From Amylostereum areolatum (lineage: Eukaryota; Basidiomycota; Agaricomycetes; Russulales; Stereaceae): a DNA stretch of 64,000 bases. Of the stretch, positions 18,493-29,191 are shown in pieces (positions within the stretch are counted from its first letter, which is position 1; each line of letters opens with the position of its first letter). The notes beneath the pieces are model-generated. The model saw only the letters and a program-made list of their open reading frames with translations. It made no database searches and had not been told where the DNA came from. The stretch is taken from the NCBI GenBank assembly GCA_012932865.1, contig SAXG01000007.1, positions 868,001-932,000 on the forward strand, written 5' to 3'. Both the position numbers and the translations under genes were made by a program.

Positions 18493-18912
18493 TGTCAGAA
18501 ACGCAGTTTATGAGACCGATGAACCACCTAAGTTGCGACGATGGGAGGAGCGAGAAGAAGATAGATTCGAGAGTGCCGGGGTCTAGGGTAGTGCAACGTG
18601 CGCTACAGTACCGTATGATGAGATGGACAGTCTGAGGAAAAGGGAAAAGGGATACTGTCCTTATATACAAGTGGGAACGATGGTGCGATGCGATGCGATA
18701 GTGGTGCGAGCGGGGGGAACAATAAGAAAGGAGTCATGGGGAGGAGGACGGAAGTCCGGAGCAATGATGTCATAGATAAGGATGCGGAACACCGTTCAGA
18801 AGTCCGGGCAATGACGTCGTTGGAGCATATGATGCGAAGGAAAGTCATGTGCCGTGATGTGTCGCGTGTACAAGGTCTGCAAACGAAGAAAGAAATGGAG
18901 CGATCCGTGACA
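18493..18912 (-). repeat. E2 5' LTR
   Basis: This 420-bp LTR has TGTC...GACA ends. It differs from the other E2 LTR at ten positions, all transitions, nine of them at CpG sites. Confidence 0.95.
18661..18667 (-). promoter_or_regulatory. TATA box of the E2 5' LTR
   Basis: TATATAA on the minus strand, followed 34 nt later by CCTC-AGACTGTCCA, the presumed RNA start and self-primer. Confidence 0.65.
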
Positions 18913-19930
18913 CTCGGCTGACATATGGCGTAGCCGGCTTGTTGTTCGGAGACAGTGACGAAGATATGAATCTCGAACGTGAGTAGTCTGTGTCCATGAG
19001 ATAAGTGCTAATGTGGCCCGGACCTTTAGCAACCGAGGTGTCCGACTTACAGGTCACAGGTACGTCGAGCATTATATTTCTGAAAAATATTTACCGACCC
19101 TACCCCAAGCTGGCTTGTCCTTTGGCGATAGTGATGCCGAGGAGCCTAGTGGCAATGGCGTCGGGATCACAGGTAAGCCAATCTTTCCGGTATCACTATG
19201 CTTGCTGATATGGTGGTGTTTCAATAGCTGGATTAACATTTGCTGACAGTGAAGAGGAGATGGCACGGGTGGAACTCGCTGGTAAGAAATTGAACATACT
19301 AGACACTTTTAAGCCTAACATGTCGCCTTCTCACTGTACAGCCCTGCGGGGGGAGCTATTTCTCCTTCAACGGGAGTACAAAGTCATAGGCGAATTGAGG
19401 TTGCAGTACCTTATGCTTTGGACCGGCCAGAAGGAGGTCAGCGAAAGTATTCGGAATGCGTTGGTTATGTATGAAGCATACTTTGGACTAAGACTCCAAC
19501 CATTTCATTTGTTTACCATTTGAAAAGGGTTCTTTCCATTTACACCTACCATTTGTTTCACTCCCGTGTACAAACAGTTTTGAAAGAGTTTACAAATAGA
19601 AATGGTTGGCTGTGTGACCAAAACCCATCATGTGATAAGGATCTCGGAGTCCGTTGGATTCCGCCAGATCTAACAGATTGCTCAGGATCCCGATTTGGTC
19701 AAACCGTGGGAATACATAGAACGGACGCACACAACGTCTGACGACTTCCCAATCTGGAAAACAGACACCGGGAGATTGTCCTGAGACATGCAGAATGATG
19801 TAGGATATGCTAGGATATGGCAGCAAAATAAGTAAGAGACCAGGATAATGTCCCAATATCAGCCGCGCAGAGTTCCACCAACCTGCTGCCCACCACCACC
19901 TCCTATCCTTCCTTGCCCAATTTTGCTGCC

Positions 19931-22900
19931 ATGCCTAGCACACAACTTGACAGTGAGCTGGCGGAGCGTCAAAACACCATACGCGCGATCCTTGCAGCCA
20001 CAAAACGGCTCCCGGCATCAGTCCCCCAAGCAACAAAAGATGACAAGATTTATACCATCATGAAAACTGTCGACGAAGGCGAACCATGGCCTACGTTTTG
20101 TCGCCGCTTCGACATCTTGTTTGGAGACGACTGTCGTGACGAGAAAGGACGACTGCGAGAGGTTCGAAGCGGTCGGCTGGGCATGCAAGCTGTGTGCGCA
20201 TACCTTGAGCGCCTGTCGGACCAGAAAGGGCTCCTTCATGGGCCGATGATGCTCAAACTTTACCGTCTGAAAGAAGAGCTAGAGCTCCTTGGGTGAGCCA
20301 GCTGTATACATTAGTATATTGCATACCACTCACTGTGTCATCATAGATCCACCACAACTGCCGCCGCCGCCACAGCATCGAACTCATCCGTTATTGACGG
20401 TGCAGGATCTAGCAATGGAGATGGGGGATCAAAGTTGAAACGTTCGGGAGGGAAGGGTCATACCGCGAAGGCTCCTATCACCATTGAAGAGCAGAAAATG
20501 AACTTGATACAATCATTCGGGCGCGGGCACTTGGCAAAGCAGCTCTACAAAGACCAAGGTGCGTGATTTGGTGGCTGCATAGTCGTGCTATTTTTCTGAA
20601 AGGTTAGCGGCAATTGTGTAGAGCCATTGCTTCCAGAAAACAGTCGAAAAGATAAGGATTATGAACCGCCACTCTTGTCGGACGAGGATTTGGATACCGA
20701 CACGGACTTAGTTGAGATCATGGCACCGTCAACACAGGCCACCAGCGTGACGGCTCAGAAGTCGTCCACTTCCACTGTGCGCGCTGTGAGTCATTGCCAT
20801 ATAATATACGAGTGCAACTCTTGCTTACCTACGACAAAAGCCCCGTAAGCGGAAACATCAGGCTGTCCTTTCTTCAGCATCGGATGATGGCTCCAACTCC
20901 GATATCGAGGCCAGTACCCGTCGCAAGAAGTTGAAGCCGTTGAAGGGGAAGGGCTCGTCGAAGAGCTCGTCGAAGGGCCTGTCGAAAGGAAAGGGTCGTC
21001 AGGAGATGAAGAAGAAGGAAAGAGTAAGTATGCTACCATCTAGGATTGCGGGGATTGCTTACATGGTGTAGAACAAGCGTCGCGCTCATGATTATGCGGT
21101 GCGGAAGGCAAACACATCAGCTTCGAAGGATAGCGATGATGACACGGAGCCGGTCTCACCCTCCGACGGCGAGTCTGCATTGCGAGACGTTGAGGCCAAG
21201 GAGGCGGCGGCGGCTGCACGGAAAGGGGGTACTCGTGGTCCCGAAAATTTGACGTTGAGGTGGTGGAATAGTCCAAAGGCAGTGACGAGTGCGGGGAAGG
21301 TGTCTGAGCCGCGGTGGGCTTTCAAGTGCAAGTTCTGCGGGAGGTTTGCTCATAATCTCATTGCTTCGTGATATCAACAACTCACCTGCTCTCCTCTAGC
21401 ATCCTTAGTGTTCCCCGCAGTGTTGGCACTGGCTGCTCGTTTGAGGAAGAAACCCGGCGCCCGAACATGGGCAATCTTGCAACTCACACGAACAAGAAAC
21501 ATGCCCAGGAGGTTGAGGACGCCGAACGAGCTGAAGAAAAGGGAAAGAACAGACAGCAGGGTGCCGAAGATAGTGACGGTGAAGAGCAAACACGGTGGAT
21601 GTCGCACGGAAGCAAGGATATATTCGCCAACTTTCTCAATGATGGGAAGTCGAACCCGCTGACCGAGCCTACCCAAAATGGCTTCAATCGGATGTTCGCC
21701 GTCTGTAGTCTACTTTTACTCGCGATAACCTTGTCGAGAGTTCGGTCAGCCGGTGGTCGGCATATCATGTGACGTCTCTTTTCGAACACCGACCGCCTTA
21801 ACCTGCAAACATAATCTTAGTATATTCTTTCCTGAGGTCTCCTCGTCCTTCTACATCAGCATCAGCATCGTTTGGGATCCACCGAGGGTGTACAAGGATG
21901 TACATCGCTACTTCCGGGTCAGGATCCCAGGATTCTCATCAGCAGAATCAGGATGACTTTTAGTAGTAAGTTCTCTTCGTCTGTATGCATCCCTCGCCGC
22001 CGTTTCCTCCTCTTCCAAACGCGTAACATTGGCACCAGGCCCTCTGGCACTTGCCCGTTTATCCCATTCTTTTGCTGATCCTCACGCAATCATGCTACAC
22101 GCACTTTCTCCTCCAGCTATCAACCTCAAACCCTGTCCGCCTCCCTTGGCCCCATCGACAGGACTCACCCACTCGGGACTCACTTCTTCCACCCTCTTCG
22201 AGGAGACATCGGTCGGCGCGGACCAACACGAGCTCATGACATACGCCCACGCGCGGGACATACTCGAGCAGAACCTTGTCGAGAGGGTTACCCCGCGCTC
22301 TACCAGGCGAACCCATCCCTGGGTCTCTCGACGTGACCTTTCGCGCGCGCAAATGCTTGTTTCTCCTGCAGCATCGCTTCCTCCTCGTCCCAGCTTATTC
22401 ATATCCGAATCGAAGAAAGTTCCCGCCCCTCAATTTCCCTGCAAACATCCCGCCTTCAAGCTTCAAGCTTCAAGCTCCAGGATTCAAGGTCGATGGCTCA
22501 GCCTCTACTACTAATTTAGCAGCATCTGTCGCTGTACCCTTCGGCTACTACACAGACACCTCAGCTCATTGTGCAGGCTGTGAACCCACTGTAGACACCA
22601 CCTGTACTGTAGATATCAAATCATATTTTCATATTTTCAGGTTATCGTTTGGATAAGCCTCAACATTTCGTGAGAAGTTCGGCAAAGCTCGGCTGACCGA
22701 ACTCTCGACAACGACACACGAGTGATAGCAGACGTCTGATGAGAGGATCCCGAGGTACGAGGGTTGACTCCATCGACGTCTGCTTTAGGAGACTAGCCGT
22801 CTGGCTCATTGACGACCATCGCGCTTTCACGACAGGCGAAGTGGACTCTCTTGCTCGCCTCTTCGAATATATCCGATGCCGCTTCACCTTACCCTCCGAC

Positions 22901-24986
22901 ACCACTGTTCGCAATGCAGTTGCCAAGATCTTCGCAGAGCTACATGGTGCGGTGGTCAAAGAACTTGCGGTGCGTTGTATCCCTAGTTGTACCCGACTTC
23001 ACGTATACTGACATCTTCTTCCTTTTTCTCAGCGGGTTAAGTCCAAGATTGCGTATAGCAACGACTCCTGGACCAACCGGGGCATGCTCTTCACGTTTGC
23101 GGGGACTCTCGCGAACTGGATCGACGACGACTGGTACCTACTCGAGCGGCTCATCGACTTTCGGCACCTTGGCGAGGGAGAACACACTGGCGTCGGCAGT
23201 GCGAAGGCCTTCATGGAGTCTATATCCAGCCGTGGGAGTGCAAACAAGATAAGTTTTGCGTCCGTCTTTGACCGTTCAATGCCATCTTACCATGATCTTC
23301 CATACATATCAGCCCTTGCCATGGACAACTGCTCAACAAATGACGTTATGGCACACGTCTTTGCGCGTCTTCTTATGGAGAAGTACGGCATCCCCTTTCA
23401 CCCAGACAATGCGCAGATCCGGTGTCTCGCACACGTCGTCAATCTGATTGTCCAGAAGATTCTCAGTACTGCCAGCGAGGTCGACGATCCCGACGTTCAA
23501 GATTACTACGAACTTCTTAACAAACATCTCCCTGTTCATTACGATACCTCGGAGGACAAGGAGCAACAAGATCTCGAAGCTGAGGGTGCTGCAGAGCGTG
23601 ATGAAGCGTTGGCAGGAGCAGAAGAGGAGAGACCGGAAGAAACGGAGGAAACAGAGACATACAAGGGTTTGAGTGCAATCCAAAAGGTGCGTCCATTGCG
23701 AGCTCCGTCTGCTGTCACAGTACTCGCTAACCCTTTCAAACAGCTCCACGCCATCTGCAAGAAAGTCGTCAGTTCTCCTGGTCAATGCTTAGCCTTTCAT
23801 CGACACGCAAAGCAACAATATCCTGGCACAAATCCCGACGACTTTCTGCCCAACAGCCACCCAAAGGCGCAGCTTATGCCAATGCGTGATGTGAGAACAC
23901 GATGGAATGCAACCGACGCAATGATAGAGCGTGGTCTCGCGCTTCGTAAGGTGCGTGTTCGCCGTTCGGTATGTCATTGCGCAATGTGCTGCTGATAACT
24001 TATCTAGGCTATCAATGCTTGGGTGGCCGAGCGAGAAGACCTCCATCCACTACTTATGTCCGCAACAGACTGGGATGCGATCAGGAGATGGCACGAGATA
24101 TTGGAGGTATTTATGAAGGTTACAAAGCATATGTCGCACACCGGGACACCAACGCTCCCCTGGGTTCTCCCAATGTATGAGCACATGCGCCTGTCGCTTG
24201 AGGAGCTCACGAAGGACGAGATGATGCCGCTGACCATCCGGGCAGCGGTGAGCGCAGGGCAAGAGAAGCTTATGCACTATTACAAGCTTGCTAAGGCGTG
24301 CCAATACAATGTCATCGCTACTGGTATGTTTCTAATCAAGTATAAAGGTGATTATTGATCGAGATTCCACAGCTTGCCACCCCGGACTCCGAGTCGCCTG
24401 GTTCGAAAACCTTGGTACCGACGAGCTCGACCGCGCGAAAACACTCTTTGAGCATGTTTATAACGAGTACAAAAAGACAACCCCGACACCTCAAGACGTC
24501 CCTTCGCAAGCTCCGGCAGCGCCTCTCGACAAAGACAATTTCTACAGTATCCTTAGTCGTCGCCCGGCAAACGTTACGCCATCTGATCCGGTGGCACCTG
24601 CAAAGACGGAGCTTGAGCGTTGGACTGCCTTCGAAGGCAGGCTCGGGAACCTAGACTATCCTTTGGATTGGTGGAGAGTACGTCTTCACACAATCCTTCT
24701 CTGCCCGTGGCTAACCATCTACTAGGGCCATGCTAGCGAGTATCCAGTCATATCTCGTATGGCACAGGATTTCCTTGCCATCCCAGCTACGTCTGTGTCG
24801 GTCGAGCGTCTTTTTTCGAGCTCAAGACACTTGTGCACTGATGTGCGGTCTTCTCTGAAGGCAGAAACCATATCCGAGCTCATGTGTGTGAAGATGTGGC
24901 TGAAGGATGATGCACTTTACGAGGTAGTCATTGGGGTAAAGAAGAGGCCTTTACGAAAATCTTGTACGGGTATACAAATAGTTTGA
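19931..24986 (+). pseudogene. hAT transposase (BED finger plus C-terminal dimerisation domain), interrupted
   Basis: This is a multi-exon gene starting MPSTQLDSELAERQ at 19931. The N-terminal part is charged and basic (PRKRKHQAVLSSASDD, KKLKPLKGKG). A BED-type zinc finger follows: CKFC near 21340, then a His pair in NLATHTNKKHAQ near 21480. The catalytic region continues with AVWLIDDHRAF, NDSWTNRGMLFTFAGT, LAMDNCSTNDVM and CLAHVVNLIVQKIL, and ends in the dimerisation domain (FLAIPATSVSVERLFSSSRH). Introns of about 50-70 nt are visible throughout. The frame is cut at GFNRMFAV by a 1090-bp insertion and resumes exactly at WLIDDHR, so this copy cannot make a normal transposase unless the insert is spliced out. 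Confidence 0.85.
21706..22795. mobile_element. Non-autonomous hAT inside the hAT transposase gene
   Basis: The 8-bp duplication GCCGTCTG flanks it (21698-21705 and 22796-22803). The ends are TAGTCTAC... and ...GGAGACTA (short, imperfect inverted repeats), and a longer perfect inverted repeat of about 22 bp (TTGTCGAGAG...) lies inside both ends at 21731-21752 and 22690-22711. At 1.09 kb it encodes no transposase. Removing it with one duplication restores the reading frame of the host transposase across the junction. Confidence 0.88.
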
Positions 24987-25379
24987 ACCTTATACAAACT
25001 GTTTATAAACTGTTTGTATTGTTATACCATTTGTTTTCCCTTTCGGTTCAAATGGAAAGCAAATGGTTGGAGCCTTACTTTGGACGGCCGTGATGGAGTA
25101 CTAAGCATACTTTGGATGGTCGGTGTATTAGAGTATCTTGTATGTTTTGGTCTCACCAGTATTGAATGCATATCCTGTGGCATCCCGTTTTCGATAAGGA
25201 AATGATCGGTACTCACTGCCACAGAGCCGAAACGGTATTGCGGACACGAGTGAGACGGAAGGAGAGGCACCGACAAGAAATGTGGGCCATTCTGATGTTT
25301 TCAGGGAGAGAATTGAAGCACTGGGGCACATGGTATGTACACTGTGAGGGCACAGACATGCGCGTAACTGTATAGAAAC

Positions 25380-25862
25380 AGCCGTGGGCCCGGCCCATCT
25401 GCACGGCTGAGGAGCCGCGGTTACATCTGCGTGGGCCCATCAAGGTAATACGGAGGACGAGCCAATCTCAACCTAGGTGGGCCATTCAGAGAGCCTCCGG
25501 TCACATTTCAATCAATTAAAATAATCTGTACGTATACACTGAAGGTGTAGTAGGTACCTAGGTCGGGGACCACGGGCCCGGCCCATCTGCACGGCTGAGG
25601 AGCCGCGGTTACATCTGCGTGGGCCCATCGATGTAACATGGAGGACGAGCCAATTTTCACCTACGTGGGCCATTCGGAGAGCTTCACAGACAGATACTAA
25701 GGAGAAAACTGGAAGTGCATGACTGTATTGAAGGTTCAGTGTAGTAGATACCTACACAGTAGAAGCCGTGGGCCCGGCCCATGTGCACGGTCAGGAAGAC
25801 CCTCGTGGGCCAACGTGGGGTGAGCCGACTCGGCTCCTGGTTTCACCTCGTGGGGTATTCCA
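25380..25862. repeat. GC-rich tandem repeat, three units of about 190 bp
   Basis: The motif GTGGGCCCGGCCCATCTGCA (or close) begins at about 25384, 25572 and 25770, followed by GAGGAGCCGCGG and GTGGGCCCATC in the first two units. Each unit is preceded by a GTAGTAG-(A/G)-TACCTA-like spacer. The third unit is degenerate. The repeat lies about 300 bp beyond the hAT insertion, with a TATATAAGG sequence at about 25864 just after it. Confidence 0.75.
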
Positions 25863-25869
25863 TGTATAT

Positions 25870-26737
25870 AAGGTAAAAGTAACTGAATATTGTGTTCGGT
25901 TGAGGTAATCTAGGTTGCAAGGAAGTCGCAGACAACAGGCTATGTGGAAGGCGTCTCGGAGGCGTTTCCGACGACGTCAAACGTCGGAGGGCTTTCGGAT
26001 AACGTCTGCCTTAAAGCTATGTAGATGTGAACGAATGCGAGGCGTGGTTGGCTGGCTGTGCGATAAGAACATGAACACGAAGGGTACTCACTGTCAGAGC
26101 TGCGGCTGTCCAACCAGAATAAGAAAAAATATGGGTCAGAAGGTGTGAGGACACCCCCGGGTTGATTGGTCTACTCACACGTTGTACACGGTCTTCGGTC
26201 TACCGTCCTTTTTTTCTTCCGATTTAAAGTCTATTTGAGCCACCGTCCTTGCGCTAGAGGGGCGTGGCAGCCATGTGGCATTTGTGCACAGTGAGGATGA
26301 ACCCTTCCCAACTGAGTCGGTCGAGGAAAAACGCCTCTGAAGCCCCGAGGATCAACATACTCAATGCCTCGACCCATCGCCCATGAACCAATCATCTGGT
26401 GTAGAAGTATCTTGTGAGCATACTGGAGGCTAACCTACGCAAGAACATGAGTTGCTGAGGCGCTCTCGCCACGGCGCAGAAGCTTCAATTCCGAGATGGC
26501 AGACACGGGTTTCGTTTCAAAGATGCACAAAGACGTCAGCACACAGCCCCAATCTTGATAGTTTTCTCAAAGAGCGTTCCGCAAAGCCTGAGGGCGGTGT
26601 CCGGGGGACTGCATCAGGAAGAGGTGGACGTTCCTTCAGCGTAATGAACGAGGAGTTTCTGGGGCTATCTGGACCGAGGAGAACACGAGAGGGCTTGTAC
26701 CTAAAGAACGAGCCTCCATCCGCTCAGGACGGGTGGA
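25870..26737. other. No supported gene
   Basis: Only short, unrecognised plus-strand frames are present (25915-26148, 77 aa, Arg-rich; 26452-26763, 103 aa). Neither has a domain or clear splice partners. Confidence 0.4.
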
Positions 26738-27678
26738 TCAGGATAACAAGAAAGCGACGGTGAATGATGGCCTGAAGTTTAAGGCTAGAAAAGAAGCTTT
26801 TAATGAATAAGGGGTATGTGGACGTACTTGTCGCAGAGTCCGCCGTCGCGACCTTTCCCGTTTCCTTCGCCTGGGACTCGAGACAATCAACATGGTGATA
26901 TATGGAGTTGCTTTAAGGTTTCCTTGGTCGAAGCTCAAGTGCACGAGACAGTAACGCAGACAAGGCGTGTTTGCGTTGACCATCCGTGTCTTGAGCAGCT
27001 TCAAGCGATATTTATGCCCTTCATCAACTACCGTCGCATCAGCAACATACACTCAGATTGGTGCCTTGGCCGATACTCACCGGTACTCACCATTCAGGAA
27101 AACCCGCCAATGATGAATCTCTCGACCGATCTTCTCCCTCCTAATCACCTCCAAAGGCTCCCTCATTGTTTGCTGTTTCTCAGCCACTTGCGCATAATCC
27201 TTCAGTGTCGAGATCTGAGGTTTGGTCGGAATGTCAGCGTCGGGAATTGTGTCAACACTTGCAGAGGCGCCTTTGTATGCCTCGGTCAGCTTTTGGTATT
27301 GACGCTGGTGAACGCGGCAGAGAGGACCATATCGAGGCGGTTGAGCACACCGAACACCGTCCTCGTTCAGAGTAAGGCAGAGTTCAGAGGATGAAGCACA
27401 GTCCACGGCTTTGGGGAGCGATGGGGCTGGAGGGTTGCATCTGTGACCATGGGCCCATAGATCCTGTGAATGGAACTTATGAGTCCTCATAACCACAATG
27501 AGAAAAGTGTGCGTACCTCGTTCTTGTGTTCAGGGGTGCAGTAGTACACCACTGTGCGACGATCGCAGTATATACGCGCTTTCATGCCGCAGACTTGGCA
27601 GCTTTGAGTACATATGGTGTAAGCTATGAGGACCGTCTCAAAGGGGGTAGTATATTGGACACCTGAGGAAGAGGACAT
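26738..27678 (-). CDS. Small Cys/His-rich zinc-binding protein, three exons
   Basis: Exon 1 is 27678-27517, exon 2 is 27463-27091 and exon 3 starts at 27027; the introns are 53 nt (GTACGC...CACAG) and 63 nt (GTGAGT...GTAG). The N-terminus carries a MYND-like set of ligands: SCQVCGMKARIYCD, then VYYCTPEHKN, then DLWAHGHRC across the splice. A second Cys pair (GVRCAQ, GPLCRVHQRQYQK) follows, and then a helical part (KIGREIHHWRVFLNG-VDEGHKYRLK). This arrangement resembles a lineage-specific basidiomycete protein family of unknown function. The C-terminal end after about residue 200 becomes Arg-rich and may be mis-assigned, with another intron possible. Confidence 0.6.
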
Positions 27679-29191
27679 GGTTGGTCTTCAATCAATGGTG
27701 GTTCTGCGCCTGGCGTTTCGCGTCGGAGATTGTGTTCAGGTTGAAGATGAAAAGGATGGATAACATTGTTAGGAAGGGTCAAGGGTAGAAGCAAACAGGA
27801 AGCCTCGAGGATTGTAGACGCTGGGGCTCGATAGCCATTTGGGTGTTGACTTGATTCAGCGCAAAGCGTCTAGGCGCTCCGGCGTGTTGCATCGTGGACT
27901 GAACGCTGAAGCAAGAAATATGTTCTGCTTCGGAGTGAGAGCCGTGTTCAAACAAGCCAAGGTGGTGGATGTCGCAGTGAACCTGAGTGAAGGATATCAG
28001 AAAGCTGCTTTCACCTTGCCCGTTTCGCGCACTGATTTCCGCGCGGAATTATGACTTGGGGAGCGCCGCCGGCGGGCGGTCTCTACCTTGCTCGGCTTCT
28101 CGCAACTGCACCTCTAATCGATTAATTCGAAACTCATGTGCATTACATATATACGACTGTTCCGTTGCAGACGACACAAACTCGCACTAAGTAGTAGTTG
28201 GCACATGGATGCAACGAGCAGAATACAAACATCGTTGAATGAGGGACAAGATGAAACATCCGAGGGACACATGTCACCGGTCGTGGATCGAGAGCAACAG
28301 TGCGAGAACAGCACGAAAACAGAAGCAGCCATCCGATGGCAGAGTGAATTTTCAGTCAGACATCGTCAGACGACCGGAACACCTACTTTAATTCCGATCT
28401 GCGTCGAGGCACGCCTGAAAATGCTGCACTTGAAGTGTATATTAATGGAAGGGAAGGCTCAAGCTTGGCACCTGTGCAATGCACTCTTCTGGTCAGGATA
28501 TTAATGGGATCTGGAAGAGGTAGACAACACACCAGATAATCGTCAGACACTCCCTCGTGCGTGAAGCTCAGAAGTATTAGTACTCCGCTGCTGTGCCATT
28601 CCGCACCTCTACAGCCCCATCACAGGTGCTAAAGGTACGCAGACGGCCTTTGGCCGTGACTGTGGAGCCCCGCCAGTGCAGCGAAGAGTGCGGGTAATTC
28701 ATGCCTTTGCCCCCACTTCAGACCTGAGATCTGAGACCCTGGGAACTGCAAGTGAGTGTCGAAAGCTTCAAGCGGAGGGGACAAAAAGTGTTTCATAGTC
28801 GATGTCTGCGAGGCGCGAGAGTGTATAGCAGGTTGAAATGGAGAGGAGAGAGCAGACTCGACGCGCGTCGGGACGCGACGAGTCACGACAGCACGGTGAC
28901 GTAACCTACAACGTGATGTTAAAACTGGTGGCCTCGGATTACGGGCTACAGAAACCTGCAGCTCGTGCTGAGCAAGGTAAGAAACAAATGATAAGAGTGA
29001 ATTGGGAAGGGCGGGGCGAGGAATCGTAACACGCATACACCACACACGCAGCAGCGCACAGATAACGCCCGTTTTCGTACAGTTTCTCCATAGTACGACA
29101 TCTACAGGGGGAGACAGTTGCGACGGCGGGAAATATTGTTCGCGCCGAGGAACGTTCCTCCGCCGCATGGTCAGGCCTTATTCTTGCCCCG
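27679..29191. other. No confidently supported gene
   Basis: Short frames on both strands show no domain. The part from about 28985 to 29191 is homologous to 56990-57169 downstream of the second Smr gene, so the ancestral duplication extended past the stop codon. Confidence 0.45.

Larger units (their letters stand above)
3322..18912 (-). mobile_element. Outer Ty3/Gypsy chromovirus E2 (interrupted by E1)
   Basis: This is a complete LTR retrotransposon reading on the minus strand. The LTRs are 420 bp, start TGTC and end GACA. It is flanked by a 5-bp target duplication CTCGG (3317-3321 and 18913-18917). Without E1 and its duplicated GGGGG the element is about 6.24 kb. Order from its 5' end is LTR (18493-18912), primer-binding site, gag, pol with protease, RT, RNase H, integrase and chromodomain, polypurine tract (13092-13104), LTR (3322-3546 joined to 12897-13091). 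The LTRs differ at ten positions, so it is older than E1, which is inserted in its 3' LTR. Removing E2 and one CTCGG restores host intron sequence matching the neighbouring intron at 3183-3221. Confidence 0.95.
19489..25077 (+). mobile_element. hAT-family DNA transposon, 5.6 kb
   Basis: The ends are inverted: TAAGACTCCAACC at the left and its near-complement (TAAGGCTCCAACC read inward) at the right. They are flanked by the 8-bp target duplication CTTTGGAC (19481-19488 and 25078-25085), the hallmark of hAT elements. It lies inside the last coding exon of the mini-exon host gene and encodes a BED/hAT transposase on the plus strand. A second element (21706-22795) interrupts that gene. Confidence 0.93.
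2319..25093 (+). pseudogene. Host gene of tandem phase-1 mini-exons, split by four nested transposons
   Basis: Recognisable coding exons lie at 2708-2764, 2814-2876, 3027-3056, 3106-3168, 3222-3284, then (after the retrotransposons) 18934-18978, 19030-19059, 19110-19172, 19228-19281 and 19342 onward. Every exon begins with two bases and ends with one base of a codon, so all are symmetric (phase 1-1). Four are exactly 63 nt and encode variants of GLSFGDSDTEEP plus a tail ending in VT or IT; two 30-nt exons encode (E)LSDLEVT-like peptides. The last exon reads ALRGELFLLQREYKVIGELR and originally ended YFGRP-stop; the stop at 25091-25093 now lies beyond a hAT insertion. A possible upstream exon lies near 2319-2363 (AEVDATVKALDAKAIL); the true 5' end is not resolved. 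The chromoviruses lie in an intron, so splicing could in principle still work, but the transcript would be about 15.6 kb longer. Function unknown. Confidence 0.65.

Noticed and set aside
22029..22514. A 161-codon frame inside the inner hAT as a gene
   Set aside because: It is low-complexity Pro/Ser-rich text inside a non-autonomous element, with open frames on the other strand.
21731..22711. The 22-bp perfect inverted repeat as the ends of the inner hAT element
   Set aside because: No target duplication flanks it. The true ends lie outside it, where GCCGTCTG is duplicated and the transposase frame rejoins.
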